Origin: Salipaludibacillus agaradhaerens
GTDB taxonomy: Bacteria; Bacillota; Bacilli; Bacillales; Salisediminibacteriaceae
Assembly (NCBI RefSeq): GCF_002019735.1
Contig: NZ_KV917378.1
Coordinates: 1,173,869 to 1,237,868 of the forward strand
Length of the DNA stretch: 64,000 nt
Reading direction: 5' to 3'
Positions 53,430-61,401 of this stretch are shown piece by piece. The position numbers were made by a program, and so were the translations under genes. The notes under the pieces are model-generated. The model saw only the letters and a list, made by a program, of their open reading frames with translations, searched no databases and was not told the origin of the DNA. The stretch's first letter is position 1. Each line of letters starts with the position of its first letter.

Positions 53430-54657
53430 ATGACTACGATAGATAAACAACCAGAAAATCAGCTCCGTCCCTCATTTTCTATGGCTGGTACATCGTATTT
53501 ATAGGTGTAATGAGCCTATTTTTTCCATATCTAATCAAACTTACTCTAACGCGATCTTTATTGATTTTTATATTTTGAACTTCAATTGGGATCCCTCTCT
53601 CGTTTCCGAGCTTTATTCAGCAGGCTGGATTCCTGCTGTTTCTTCTAGGAAATTCAATAGACAGATTTGGAGAAAGGCGCATGTCACTTACCGTCAGTGT
53701 TCTTCTCGTTTGTAGTTTGTATTTGGAATAGCTTCGTTATAAGCCCATGGATACTCTTCATTGGCTTTTTCCTAATTAGGTTGCTAGGACAAGGATCTAT
53801 GACTCTAGTCCCAATCCCCTAATGGTTTATTGAAAAACGTGGGCGTGCTTTCAGCTTAATAATGATCGGTGGCTTTCTCCGTTTCTACACTATTCTCTCC
53901 CTTTAATTCTTAGTTAATTAATGAATACAGATAGGAAAATGCGTAGAGAATTTTAAGAGCATTGATTTTAGTTATCTTTGCTCCAGCCGTTTACTTTATG
54001 ATGGGAAATAAACCCGAAGATATGGGGGGACTGCTGGATAACAAATATAGTAAGCACACTAAAACAGCAACTAGTTCGTGATGGCGTGAAGAGACATGTC
54101 GCGGACACTTAAAGAGGCCATGGCAACGCTACAATTTTGGCTAATTCTTCTTTGCATCGATATTCCTTCAATGATAAATAAAGGTTTAACATTTCATCTA
54201 GTATCTATTCTTAACCTCAGAGGGGTGTCTCCAGCAGGCGCCGCTTTTGTATTAAGCCTAATGGCTATTGCCGTTTTCCCAATCACCATGCAGGATTTGC
54301 AATGGAATGTATGAAAGTAAATCAGATGTTTGCTTTTGTTTTTGTAGGACAAATTGGGTTTATTCTTTTGCTTTATTTTACCCATTTTTAAATGTGGGGC
54401 CTGGCCTCCGATGTTATTGGGGACTGATCGGGGGGAATTGAAAGGATTTCCATCTCCGTGATCCTGCCAGATTATTTCGGGAGAAAACATATCGGAAGTA
54501 TTAAAGGATTTGCCACCGCCGTCACTGTTATGGCTTCAGCATTCGATCCCCTTGCTTCGGGCTTGTTTTTGATCTTTTGGATGGTTATCAGGAAATACTT
54601 TTAGCTATTTTCATCTTCCCAGTATTAGGAGTGATCGCCTGTGTATTAAGCCCTTAA
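53430..54657 (+). pseudogene. Decayed MFS transporter (oxalate/formate antiporter-like)
   Basis: Fragments of one protein appear in order in changing frames: FYGWYIVFIGVMSLFF, TYSNAIFIDFYI with NWDPSLVSELYSAG, LIRLLGQGSMTLVPIP then an in-frame stop, WFIEKRGRAFSLIMIGGF, MMGNKPEDMGGLLD, TLKEAMATLQFWLILL and GLTFHLVSILNLRG, and finally GLFFDLLDGYQEILL. This is the order of an OFA-type major facilitator with about 12 TM. At least five frame changes or stops destroy it. An apparently intact start (ATG 53430 with GAAAGGA) shifts frame after about 16 codons. Confidence 0.85.
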
Positions 54658-54755
54658 CCCCTAAAAGATAACGTGAACTCGTTAAAAAAGGAAAAAATCC
54701 GCTAAACTTGTTATAATAAATTTAATAAAGATTTTTAGAAAGGGGGGCGTTTGAT

Positions 54756-54941
54756 ATGGATATTTTCACTGTGCCAGACCCTTCTGACAGTGGTATGGGA
54801 TACGCTTATATTGCAATGATAATCGTATTTGCTGCCGCTTCATTTACTGTTTATAAATTAAAACAATCAACTAAAAAAACTGCTCGGAAAAACACGCAAA
54901 AAGCTTATGATATGTATGGTGCTAATGAGAAAAAAAAGTAA
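54756..54941 (+). CDS. Small single-TM protein with basic tail
   Basis: 61 aa: one TM segment (MGYAYIAMIIVFAAASFTVY, residues 14-33) followed by a strongly basic C-terminus (KLKQSTKKTARKNTQKAYDM, then NEKKK). GAAAGGGGGG ribosome binding site before ATG 54756. N-out/C-in orientation is expected. Similar small proteins exist in Bacillaceae; no function assigned. Confidence 0.65.
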   Translation: MDIFTVPDPSDSGMGYAYIAMIIVFAAASFTVYKLKQSTKKTARKNTQKAYDMYGANEKKK

Positions 54942-55096
54942 TGTTCCCTCTATGATTTGTTAGAAAAACATAGAAAGGACAGTTCTCCACTCTTTTCATT
55001 GTTCACACTTTTTGGCTAGCCCAAGCATACACTAAATTGACTATTAACGGTTGATCCTTCTTCACATAATATAGATGTTATTTTTAAGGAGAGTAT

Positions 55097-55936
55097 ATGG
55101 GCATGATAAAAGAACCATTTCAAATGCAAACAGATGCAATAACTTTTTTGCAAGACTGGAACAACCTCTCACCGAATATATTAGCTGGATTTACAACAAA
55201 ACGGGGTGGTACAAGCAGCGGCGCTTTCACCTCAAATAATCTTGGTCTGCACGTTAATGATACGAATCTTAATGTAAGAGAAAATCGTAGACTCCTAGCT
55301 GATTTACTCCAATTTCCATTAGAAAACTGGGCATGTGCTGAGCAAGTACACGAAGATCATATTGTCAAAATATCAAAAGACCTTACAGGATACGGGACAC
55401 TCAATTATCAGGACAGTATTAAAGGAACAGACGGTTTTTACACGACAGAAACGAATACCCTCCTTGCCCTTTGCTATGCAGATTGCGTCCCAATTTATTA
55501 TATGGCTCCTGAACATCATACAATCGGCATCGCTCATGCTGGCTGGAAAGGATCGGTTAAAAACATCGCTGGGAAGATGGTGGAACTTTGGAAAATTAAC
55601 GAATCTATCCCTCCCACTGAAATTTACGCCGCTATAGGGCCGTCAATCGGCCCTTGTTGCTATATGGTAGATGACAGAGTCATTAAGGAAGTTAATGACA
55701 TACTCTCTTCTAGCCAAATTTCGAATTCACCTTATGAAAAAGTAAGTCATGATCAATACAGTCTTGATTTAAAAAAACTAAATTTGTTGTTACTACTGAA
55801 TGCTGGTATTGATAGAGCTAACATTCTCGTCTCACAGTACTGTACCAGTTGTGAAAAGAGTTTATTTTTTTCCCATCGAAGGGATAACGGAAAAACTGGT
55901 AGAATGCTTAGTTTCATCGGTTTTAAAAATACCTGA
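55097..55936 (+). CDS. pgeF: PgeF/YfiH-type multicopper oxidase-fold protein
   Basis: 279 aa of the DUF152 family (bacterial YfiH/YlmD, human LACC1). Conserved metal-site motifs: GLHVNDTN, AEQVHED, GTDGFYT, LCYADCVPI and IAHAGWKGSVKNI, then GPSIGPCCYMV and DLKKLNLLLLLNAGI, CTSCEKSLFFSHRRD. Members act as polyphenol oxidase, purine nucleosidase or as peptidoglycan-editing factor. AAGGAG precedes ATG 55097 (55103 is also possible). Confidence 0.92.
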   Translation: MGMIKEPFQMQTDAITFLQDWNNLSPNILAGFTTKRGGTSSGAFTSNNLGLHVNDTNLNVRENRRLLADLLQFPLENWACAEQVHEDHIVKISKDLTGYGTLNYQDSIKGTDGFYTTETNTLLALCYADCVPIYYMAPEHHTIGIAHAGWKGSVKNIAGKMVELWKINESIPPTEIYAAIGPSIGPCCYMVDDRVIKEVNDILSSSQISNSPYEKVSHDQYSLDLKKLNLLLLLNAGIDRANILVSQYCTSCEKSLFFSHRRDNGKTGRMLSFIGFKNT

Positions 55937-56147
55937 ATTCGCGATATAGCATATTAATATGTTATCCAGCAGCTTCCTTTCCATGAACGAACCGTAAAGC
56001 ATACACGTAACAAAAGCGAGACATTCGTTTCTTTTAGGTAAGGTGCGATAGATACATTTTTCATCAAAAATTCAGAAAACAAATAATATCGCATTGAATT
56101 TCCTGGGAAGTCATGGTAAAGTAAACGTATAATTTCATAGACAAAAT

Positions 56148-56234
56148 CCACTAGGGGTGCCTTTTTGGGCTGAGATAGGTAGTAATCCTAATCCCTTTGA
56201 ACCTGATCTAGTTCATACTAGCGTAGGAAAGTGG
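56148..56234 (+). ncRNA. TPP riboswitch (THI box)
   Basis: The aptamer starts CCACTAGGGGTGCC, contains CTGAGAT and the strongly conserved CCTTTGAACCTGATCTAGTT, and closes with AGCGTAGGAAAGTGG pairing with the start. Binds thiamine pyrophosphate. A terminator 50 bases further on indicates transcriptional attenuation of tenA when thiamine is plentiful. Confidence 0.95.
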
Positions 56235-56283
56235 CGTAGCGATAACTCAGTTTATTTTAGCGAGACTTGGATAGTTATTGATC

Positions 56284-56318
56284 ACGTCATTCCTTTTGAA
56301 GGAATGACGTTTTGTTTT
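56284..56318 (+). terminator. Riboswitch expression-platform terminator
   Basis: ACGTCATTCCTT / AAGGAATGACGT perfect 12-bp stem, 3-base loop, TTTGTTTT tail, between the TPP aptamer and tenA. Confidence 0.9.
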
Positions 56319-56472
56319 ACACCTCGTCCGTTAATAATATTGGTGTCTTAAAATACAATATTTTGTGACGCCTAGTATTCTATTCGTCTATTTCACCTCT
56401 CCTAATCTTCATTAAGCCTAGCTGAATGACCTTCTCTAGTTGGATTTTGTCTCATTTTAAAGGAGGCAAATA

Positions 56473-57138
56473 ATGAGTTTTACAACCACACTTCGGAAAG
56501 AAACGAATCACTTATTTGATGCTTGCTATAATCACCCTTTCGTACAAGGGATCGGCAAGGGAGAATTGTCAAAGGGCCAGCTTATTCACTACGTTAAACA
56601 AGATTTCGAGTATTTGAACGCCATGATACAAACGAGAGCATATACGATGGCTAAGTGCACGGATAGAGAAAAAATGGCTTTACTAAATGAAGGCATTTCA
56701 TTCATTTTAGCCGATGAAACCCACCCACATCATAATTTTTGTCATGTAGCAGGTGTAGACTATGAGGCGCTCCAAGGCGAAAATCTTGCACCAAATGCCC
56801 ACCATTATAGTCGTTACATGCTACAAGTAGCCCAAAGCGGCACCTTAGGAGAAGCGCTGGCTGTGGCACTCCCTTGTCCATGGATCTACTTGGACATCGG
56901 AGAACGACTTATGAACGACGTAAAACCTGATGAAAGTCACCCTTTCTATCCTTGGATCTCTTTCTACGGCAATCTAGAAATGCCAAGCATTACTAAAACA
57001 TTGAGATGGCTAGATGAGCTTGCTGAAGATGCTGGTGAAGCTGAATGTGAAAGAATGCGCCAGCATTTTATAAACGGCTGCAAAATGGAATATATGTTCT
57101 TTGACATGGCTTATACAGAACAAGCTTGGCCTGTTTAA
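56473..57138 (+). CDS. tenA: Aminopyrimidine aminohydrolase (thiaminase II) TenA
   Basis: 221 aa helical-bundle enzyme that hydrolyses aminomethyl-pyrimidine from degraded thiamine for salvage. Conserved DFEYLNAM, EGISFILADE, the catalytic Cys in VALPCPWIYLDIGERL (about 136), and the C-terminal YMFFDMAYTEQ with the catalytic Glu. Preceded by a TPP riboswitch; the other thi genes that normally follow (tenI-thiO-thiS-thiG) are absent. AAAGGAGG ribosome binding site. Confidence 0.94.
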   Translation: MSFTTTLRKETNHLFDACYNHPFVQGIGKGELSKGQLIHYVKQDFEYLNAMIQTRAYTMAKCTDREKMALLNEGISFILADETHPHHNFCHVAGVDYEALQGENLAPNAHHYSRYMLQVAQSGTLGEALAVALPCPWIYLDIGERLMNDVKPDESHPFYPWISFYGNLEMPSITKTLRWLDELAEDAGEAECERMRQHFINGCKMEYMFFDMAYTEQAWPV

Positions 57139-57187
57139 ATCATACAAAAAATTCCGGGGCGTGCTTTTTCTCCCCGGAACTCTTCTC

Positions 57188-58459
57188 TCATGTTACGTAT
57201 CGTTTATTAATTTTTTTACCATCACAACAAAACACGATAGCTCTATCAGCTAAAACTGTTTCTAAATGCACAGGTCTTCCCCAAAGTTGATAAATATAAG
57301 GTAGCGTTTTTTCCAAGTATGTCGTATCCAACTCTACTCCTTCATACTCATGAGATAAATAAAGCTCACCCGCCTTAAGATAGTCACCATTTACGACATT
57401 AATAAAGGGAAACCCTCCATTAACTCTGCTTGAAATTAACTGGTCACGTATATGCTCCCATTCTTTATCAATGATTTTGTACTCTTTACCTTCTTTTTGA
57501 AATAAATACATATCTTCTTCGGCTGCCAATTCTTTCGTTAAATAATTGCGGATAAAGGAAATATCTGATTCAATTTCTCTTACTTCAAAAATCTTTTCCC
57601 GCCCACTTCCTCGTTTAATTCTTTGTTTTTCAATCATATGTTTCGTTGGGTTATCATAACGCTTTTCAATATCCTCAAAAATCTTCAATCCAAGGTAGTA
57701 AGGATTAATCTGTGTGGTTGACGGCTGTACCACGCCAGCATTTAACTTTGCAAACTCCACTGCCTCCTCAGACGTCAATGCCATTTCTCTTAAAATCCTT
57801 TGATGCCAATAAGTTGCCCATCCTTCATTCATAATTTTCGTCTCTAATTGTGGCCAAAAATAGAGCATCTCTTCACGCATCATGGTTAAAATATCTCGCT
57901 GCCAATCTTCAAGCTCCTTACTGTAATGTTCAATAAATAATAAAAGATCTTTTTCTCGTTCTGGTGGAAACTGTTTTTTCTTTTTAGGTTTCTTAACCGT
58001 TTGAACATCCTTTTTAGCTTTATCTAACTGCCATAAATCATCATAAGGAGTCTCTACTCCCTTATCATTCTCATTTTCTAATTCTACCCAAACATCTTCC
58101 ATCGTCCAATTTAATTTTGAACGCTGGATACTCGGATCAATATGCTCCTGTATAGCCAATACCGCATCAAGAAAAACTTCGACTTCTTTTTTACCATGCA
58201 CCATTTCGTAATGATGAATTCGTTCCGCAGTGGCAGTCATACTTTCAACCATATCTCGCCTCGTATGAGCAAAGCGAGCATTGTTTTTAAAAAAATCGCA
58301 ATGTGCCAACACATGGGCAATGATCAACTTATTCTGAATAAGTGAGTTCGTATCAAGTAAAAAAGCGTAGCAAGGATCTGAATTGATCACTAATTCATAT
58401 ATTTTACTCAGCCCTAAATCATATTGCAATTTCATTTTATGGAATTGTTTAGCAAAGAA
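57188..58459 (-). pseudogene. spoVR: spoVR, 3' part, cut by prophage insertion
   Basis: SpoVR is needed for spore cortex formation. Here 415 codons remain from a Met at 58435 and carry the family's conserved blocks: [63 protein letters not shown] and [17 protein letters not shown]. Full-length proteins are about 465 aa. Upstream of the Met the frame still reads FFAKQFHK, matching the family's WTFGKxFH, then meets TGA at 58460-58462. No ribosome binding site precedes the Met, so this is not a natural start. The missing 5' part (about 55-65 codons) should lie across the prophage, outside the window. Confidence 0.85.
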
Positions 58460-58462
58460 TCA
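58436..58462. other. Probable attachment-site junction in spoVR
   Basis: SpoVR homology breaks between about 58451 (Ala in place of the expected Gly, FxKQFH) and the TGA at 58460-58462. The recombination core must lie at or just inside this point. The matching copy at the other prophage end is outside the window, so the core cannot be delimited. Confidence 0.6.
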
Positions 58463-58547
58463 TACTAATGAAACCACAAACTTGTACGGGAACTTATGTT
58501 CTTGTCTTTGTCGCTCAATCTGAGTAAAATAATGATGAGGTGATAAC

Positions 58548-58754
58548 ATGACAGACGCAGAACGTAAAGTGTACCGTATTGTATTTAATCACAAGCATAT
58601 AAAAGATCAGAACACCAAATATAGCAATTTACTTAAATTCACAGGTAAAACGCCCAGAGACTTAGACGAGGTACTTGATGCCCTTGTGGAAAAGAAACTC
58701 ATCTGGTGGGATAAGGATAAGACAAAAGATGTGGCGTTGAGGAAAATTGAATGA
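58548..58754 (+). CDS. Small winged-helix-like phage protein next to the att site
   Basis: 68 aa, charged, with a predicted winged-helix pattern (AERKVYRIVFNHKHIKD, YSNLLKFTGKTPRDLDEVLDALVEKKLIWW). AGGTGA just before the ATG. It is the first gene inside the prophage, less than 100 bases from the att junction. A small basic DNA-binding protein there could be a recombination directionality factor, but I do not recognise the family. Confidence 0.6.
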   Translation: MTDAERKVYRIVFNHKHIKDQNTKYSNLLKFTGKTPRDLDEVLDALVEKKLIWWDKDKTKDVALRKIE

Positions 58755-58780
58755 GCTAGCCGAGAGGCTGGCTTTTTTAT
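58755..58780 (+). terminator. Terminator after the first prophage gene
   Basis: GCTAGCC / GGCTGGC stem (one G-T pair) with loop GAGA and a T-run. Confidence 0.85.
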
Positions 58781-58809
58781 TTTTCAAAAAACTTTTCAAA
58801 TTTACTTTA

Positions 58810-58839
58810 CATATAATTAATTGCATGTTATGTTATATA
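58810..58839 (+). promoter_or_regulatory. Prophage promoter-like motif, copy 1
   Basis: CATATAATTAATTGCATGTT followed by ATGTTATATA, 30 bases ahead of the 58869 gene. Nearly the same sequence recurs at 59986-60013 before the 60076 gene, suggesting a shared promoter or operator. TTGCAT...TATATA could serve as -35/-10 boxes at a short spacing. Confidence 0.5.
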
Positions 58840-58868
58840 TAACAGCAAATTAAACGGAGGCGGTTAAA

Positions 58869-59264
58869 GTGAAAAGAATTATGAATATTGCATGGAGACT
58901 TGCTAATAAAGGCGCTAAAAAATTCGGCGGTAGCTCAAAAGATTATATGTCAGAGTCACTTAAAATTGCTTGGTACATTGCAGGTAAAAATGTAAAGCGT
59001 AAATCTAAAAAAGTTAAAATTATCACATCATCGGGTAGCCGTAAACATAAATCTTGGGTTGCTAAAATCAACGGTACTCACCCTACTTATAACTTCTCTC
59101 GTCAGTTTGTAGAGGCATATGACGAGAATTGGACAGAAAAACATTTTGAATTAGTAGCAGGTATTTATGATGTTTGCGATGGCGGAGAGCGTTATTTTAT
59201 TAGAGTGTCTGGTGGCAAAGTAAGCAAAATTAGCATCGACGCTGTTAAAGGCGCTGTCGCTTAA
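58869..59264 (+). CDS. Phage protein of unknown function
   Basis: 131 aa, basic. The N-terminal helical segment (IMNIAWRLANKGAKKFGG ... MSESLKIAWYIAGKN) resembles a short helical motif I recall from many Firmicutes phage and ICE proteins; the C-terminal half is beta-rich (KSWVAKINGTHPTYNFSRQF). ACGGAGGCGG ribosome binding site. Its stop overlaps the next ATG (TAATG), so the two are coupled. Confidence 0.65.
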   Translation: MKRIMNIAWRLANKGAKKFGGSSKDYMSESLKIAWYIAGKNVKRKSKKVKIITSSGSRKHKSWVAKINGTHPTYNFSRQFVEAYDENWTEKHFELVAGIYDVCDGGERYFIRVSGGKVSKISIDAVKGAVA

Positions 59265-59779
59265 TGGATAACCCAAATAAGAGAGTCCCCAAAAACGCTC
59301 TCGATCTAAAAAATAAAAAGTTTGGCAAGCTAACAGCATTAGAACGCTGTGGCAGAACTAAAAACGGGAGTGCTCTTTGGCATTGTAAGTGCGAGTGTGG
59401 CAATACCTTTAAAGCCAACGCTACCTCTTTAAGGCGCGGAGAAACAATTTCATGCGGTTGCGCCAGACAATCGCAAGCAGAAAACGCCAGAAATAAACTA
59501 TGGATAAATAAATCTATAGAGGGTATACACGTCCCATTACTCACTAAAAAAGTGCGCTCTGATAGTGAAACAGGGCATAAAGGTGTATCTAAGAGGATTA
59601 GACGTGGAAAGGTGCGTTATGAAGCTTATATATCTGTTAATGGTAAACGAAAGTATTTAGGTAGCTCTACAGATATAAACGATGCTATCAAACTGCGTAA
59701 AGATGCGGAGTTAAAATATTACGACCCGTATATTAAAAAATTGGAGGGAAAAGAAAATGGACAAGATGACAACAGATGA
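59264..59779 (+). CDS. AP2-domain DNA-binding phage protein
   Basis: 171 aa. N-terminal part has four Cys in CKCECG and CGC after KFGKLTALERCG, a pattern of zinc-ribbon-like phage endonuclease tails; the C-terminal part (about 105-155) is an AP2 DNA-binding domain: GHKGVSKRIRRGKVRYEAYI, KYLGSSTDINDAIKLRKDAE. These modules usually accompany HNH homing endonucleases, but no HNH motif is visible here, so it may be a DNA-binding remnant or a regulator. Overlaps both neighbours. Confidence 0.8.
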   Translation: MDNPNKRVPKNALDLKNKKFGKLTALERCGRTKNGSALWHCKCECGNTFKANATSLRRGETISCGCARQSQAENARNKLWINKSIEGIHVPLLTKKVRSDSETGHKGVSKRIRRGKVRYEAYISVNGKRKYLGSSTDINDAIKLRKDAELKYYDPYIKKLEGKENGQDDNR

Positions 59780-59975
59780 AATAAAAAAATGGATTGAAGA
59801 AAATTTGTGCTTGCAAGATGAAGCGCGAAAAATCACAGATCAATCAGTGACAGGCTTTAACCAGTCTGTAGCAACACGAAAAGTTGTCCCTTTTGTTGAG
59901 TTTGGCGAAACACGAAAAACAAGGCTTTATTTAAAGTCTGACCTTGAGCATTATAGAGCGAATAAAAGAAAATAA
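59757..59975 (+). CDS. Small excisionase-like DNA-binding phage protein
   Basis: 72 aa. ARKITDQSVTGFNQSVATRK then VVPFVEFGETRKTRLYLKSDLEHY looks like a winged-helix protein of the excisionase/MerR-like kind ('...LYLKSDLExY' closing strand and helix). Overlaps the AP2 gene by 23 bases. GGAGGG at 59743-59748 lies upstream of ATG 59757. A candidate regulator or excision factor of the prophage. Confidence 0.6.
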   Translation: MDKMTTDEIKKWIEENLCLQDEARKITDQSVTGFNQSVATRKVVPFVEFGETRKTRLYLKSDLEHYRANKRK

Positions 59976-59985
59976 AAATAAATTG

Positions 59986-60013
59986 CATATAATTATTTAC
60001 ATGTTATTATATA
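59986..60013 (+). promoter_or_regulatory. Prophage promoter-like motif, copy 2
   Basis: CATATAATTATTTACATGTT followed by ATTATATA, matching copy 1 at 58810 with one gap and two or three substitutions; it lies about 60 bases ahead of the 60076 gene. Confidence 0.5.
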
Positions 60014-60075
60014 CGTGTTACAATGTAATTAACAACAAGAGATAACGTAATAAAAAAACTAAAGGAGTGATTGAA

Positions 60076-60285
60076 ATGAGAGAATGGAAACGAGAAGGTT
60101 ATGAGGTTGTAGAAAAGGAATTTGATGGAGATTTACACGAGTTTGATGTTATCGCAGGTGGAGAGATAATTGCTACGATCACGCCTAATGACATCGAGGA
60201 CATGGAAGAAATAATAAAAGACCTAGACAACGGAGAAGATGTGAACGGTTGGGAAGACGGCATGGGTAATACAATCAGCATATAA
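60076..60285 (+). CDS. Small acidic phage protein
   Basis: 69 aa, strongly acidic (Glu/Asp near 35 percent), no Cys; REWKREGYEVVEKEF, LDNGEDVNGWEDG. AAAGGAGTG lies 7 bases before ATG 60076. Acidic small proteins of phages are sometimes DNA mimics or anti-defence factors, but nothing here proves that. Confidence 0.6.
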   Translation: MREWKREGYEVVEKEFDGDLHEFDVIAGGEIIATITPNDIEDMEEIIKDLDNGEDVNGWEDGMGNTISI

Positions 60286-60336
60286 AAATAACGCCACCCG
60301 TCGGGCGTATACGGCGGGATCGAAAGGGGAATGGAA

Positions 60337-60759
60337 ATGTACATTGAACACAAAAATTATGAAACATTAGGACACGAGCCAAACTTAGTTAATTACTTCT
60401 TGGATAAATTCTTGTACGGGACCCGAAGTTATGACGAATTCGGGGAGGGGTATTCTATAGAAGAAACCTTCGAACAAGTAATTGCCGAAGGCGCATTTAG
60501 AGAAGATGTTTCATCAGAATTAATCAAAGTAAATAAAAGAAAACTATTTTACAACTTAATAGCAAAGAACTTTAATTATTGGCTAGGAAGTAAGCCGCAA
60601 CCGATAGAACTAGACCCTGACACAAAGGAATATGTCAGAGAACAAATAGAGGATGCGAGCAAAAAAGAATATTTGACGTACGCAGATTTAGACAATGCCA
60701 ACTTGGCAATTAATGAGAGTGTTGTTATCCCTGTACTAAATCAAGGTTACGAGATATAA
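60337..60759 (+). CDS. Phage protein of unknown function
   Basis: 140 aa, soluble, acidic; YIEHKNYETLGHEPNLVNYF, LDNANLAINESVVIPVLNQG. AAAGGGGA precedes two in-frame ATGs (60331 and 60337); the second has normal spacing. The leader (AAAGGGGAATGGAAATG) is repeated before the next gene, and both are preceded by a GC-rich hairpin. Not recognised. Confidence 0.6.
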   Translation: MYIEHKNYETLGHEPNLVNYFLDKFLYGTRSYDEFGEGYSIEETFEQVIAEGAFREDVSSELIKVNKRKLFYNLIAKNFNYWLGSKPQPIELDPDTKEYVREQIEDASKKEYLTYADLDNANLAINESVVIPVLNQGYEI

Positions 60760-60809
60760 GACAAAACCGCCGCAGTCACGCAAAGGTGACGGGCAGAAGG
60801 GGAATGGAA

Positions 60810-61268
60810 ATGGAAAACTTTGAAATCAAAGGATTTGACTCAGTTTCAGATATTATAGAGATGTTCGGAGAAAGCTTCAACTTCCCGAAGTTGATCGGAT
60901 TGTCCTATCTGGTCTTCCCGTCAGCCCCAACCTCAAACGTAAATGTAACTTTATACGATGACCAAGACGGTCCATCAGAGTCTAGGGTAACTCTAATAGT
61001 TAATAGAGTTAGATGTCACCCAAATGGGGGGGCTGATCACGTAGGCATGTTACGCTTTATGTGGACTACTGGCAGTGGACATGTCGTCCACATAGACGGA
61101 GATTGGCGAGAAGAAGACTATTTCTACTCGTTTGAAAAGGGCGAAGAGCCTACGTTCACGATTTGGCTTGGGGAAGATGAAAGCGAGAGGTTTTACCCTA
61201 GAGTTAAAGAATTGATACAGGAGGTCTCGGCATCCAACGAAAACACAGACAAAACCCCCACTCAATGA
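60810..61268 (+). CDS. Phage protein of unknown function
   Basis: 152 aa, acidic, beta-rich: LIGLSYLVFPSAP, VTLYDDQDGPSESRVTLIV, VGMLRFMWTTGSGHVVHIDG. No family recognised. AAGGGGA at 60798-60804 supports ATG 60810 rather than 60804. Last gene of the plus-strand set, before a shared terminator. Confidence 0.6.
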   Translation: MENFEIKGFDSVSDIIEMFGESFNFPKLIGLSYLVFPSAPTSNVNVTLYDDQDGPSESRVTLIVNRVRCHPNGGADHVGMLRFMWTTGSGHVVHIDGDWREEDYFYSFEKGEEPTFTIWLGEDESERFYPRVKELIQEVSASNENTDKTPTQ

Positions 61269-61368
61269 GCAGGGGCCAGTCTAAATACTAGTAAAAGCAT
61301 TTCAATCCACGCGCCCTCTAGGAGCGCGACCATGTCTAAAAGATAGCACGTATTTAATAAAAAAGTCA

Positions 61369-61399
61369 AGAGCTCCACCAAGTGTGAGGGCTCTTTTTC
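61369..61399. terminator. Terminator between convergent phage modules
   Basis: AGAGCTCC and the segment GAGGGCTCT form a stem with a T-run after it on the plus strand and TTGACTTTTTT on the minus strand, stopping both the plus-strand set and the lysis module. Confidence 0.7.
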
Positions 61400-61401
61400 T
61401 A

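Noticed and set aside
56157-56351. ORF of 64 codons across the TPP riboswitch
   Set aside because: The sequence is fully explained by the aptamer and terminator.
57188-58435. Intact short SpoVR starting at Met 58435
   Set aside because: Homology continues upstream of this Met to the TGA, there is no ribosome binding site, and the conserved N-terminal 55-65 residues are missing.
61302-61330. GCGC-containing inverted repeat near 61310 as a CRISPR or att repeat
   Set aside because: A single short hairpin without repeats at regular distance; no CRISPR array or cas gene was seen anywhere in the window.
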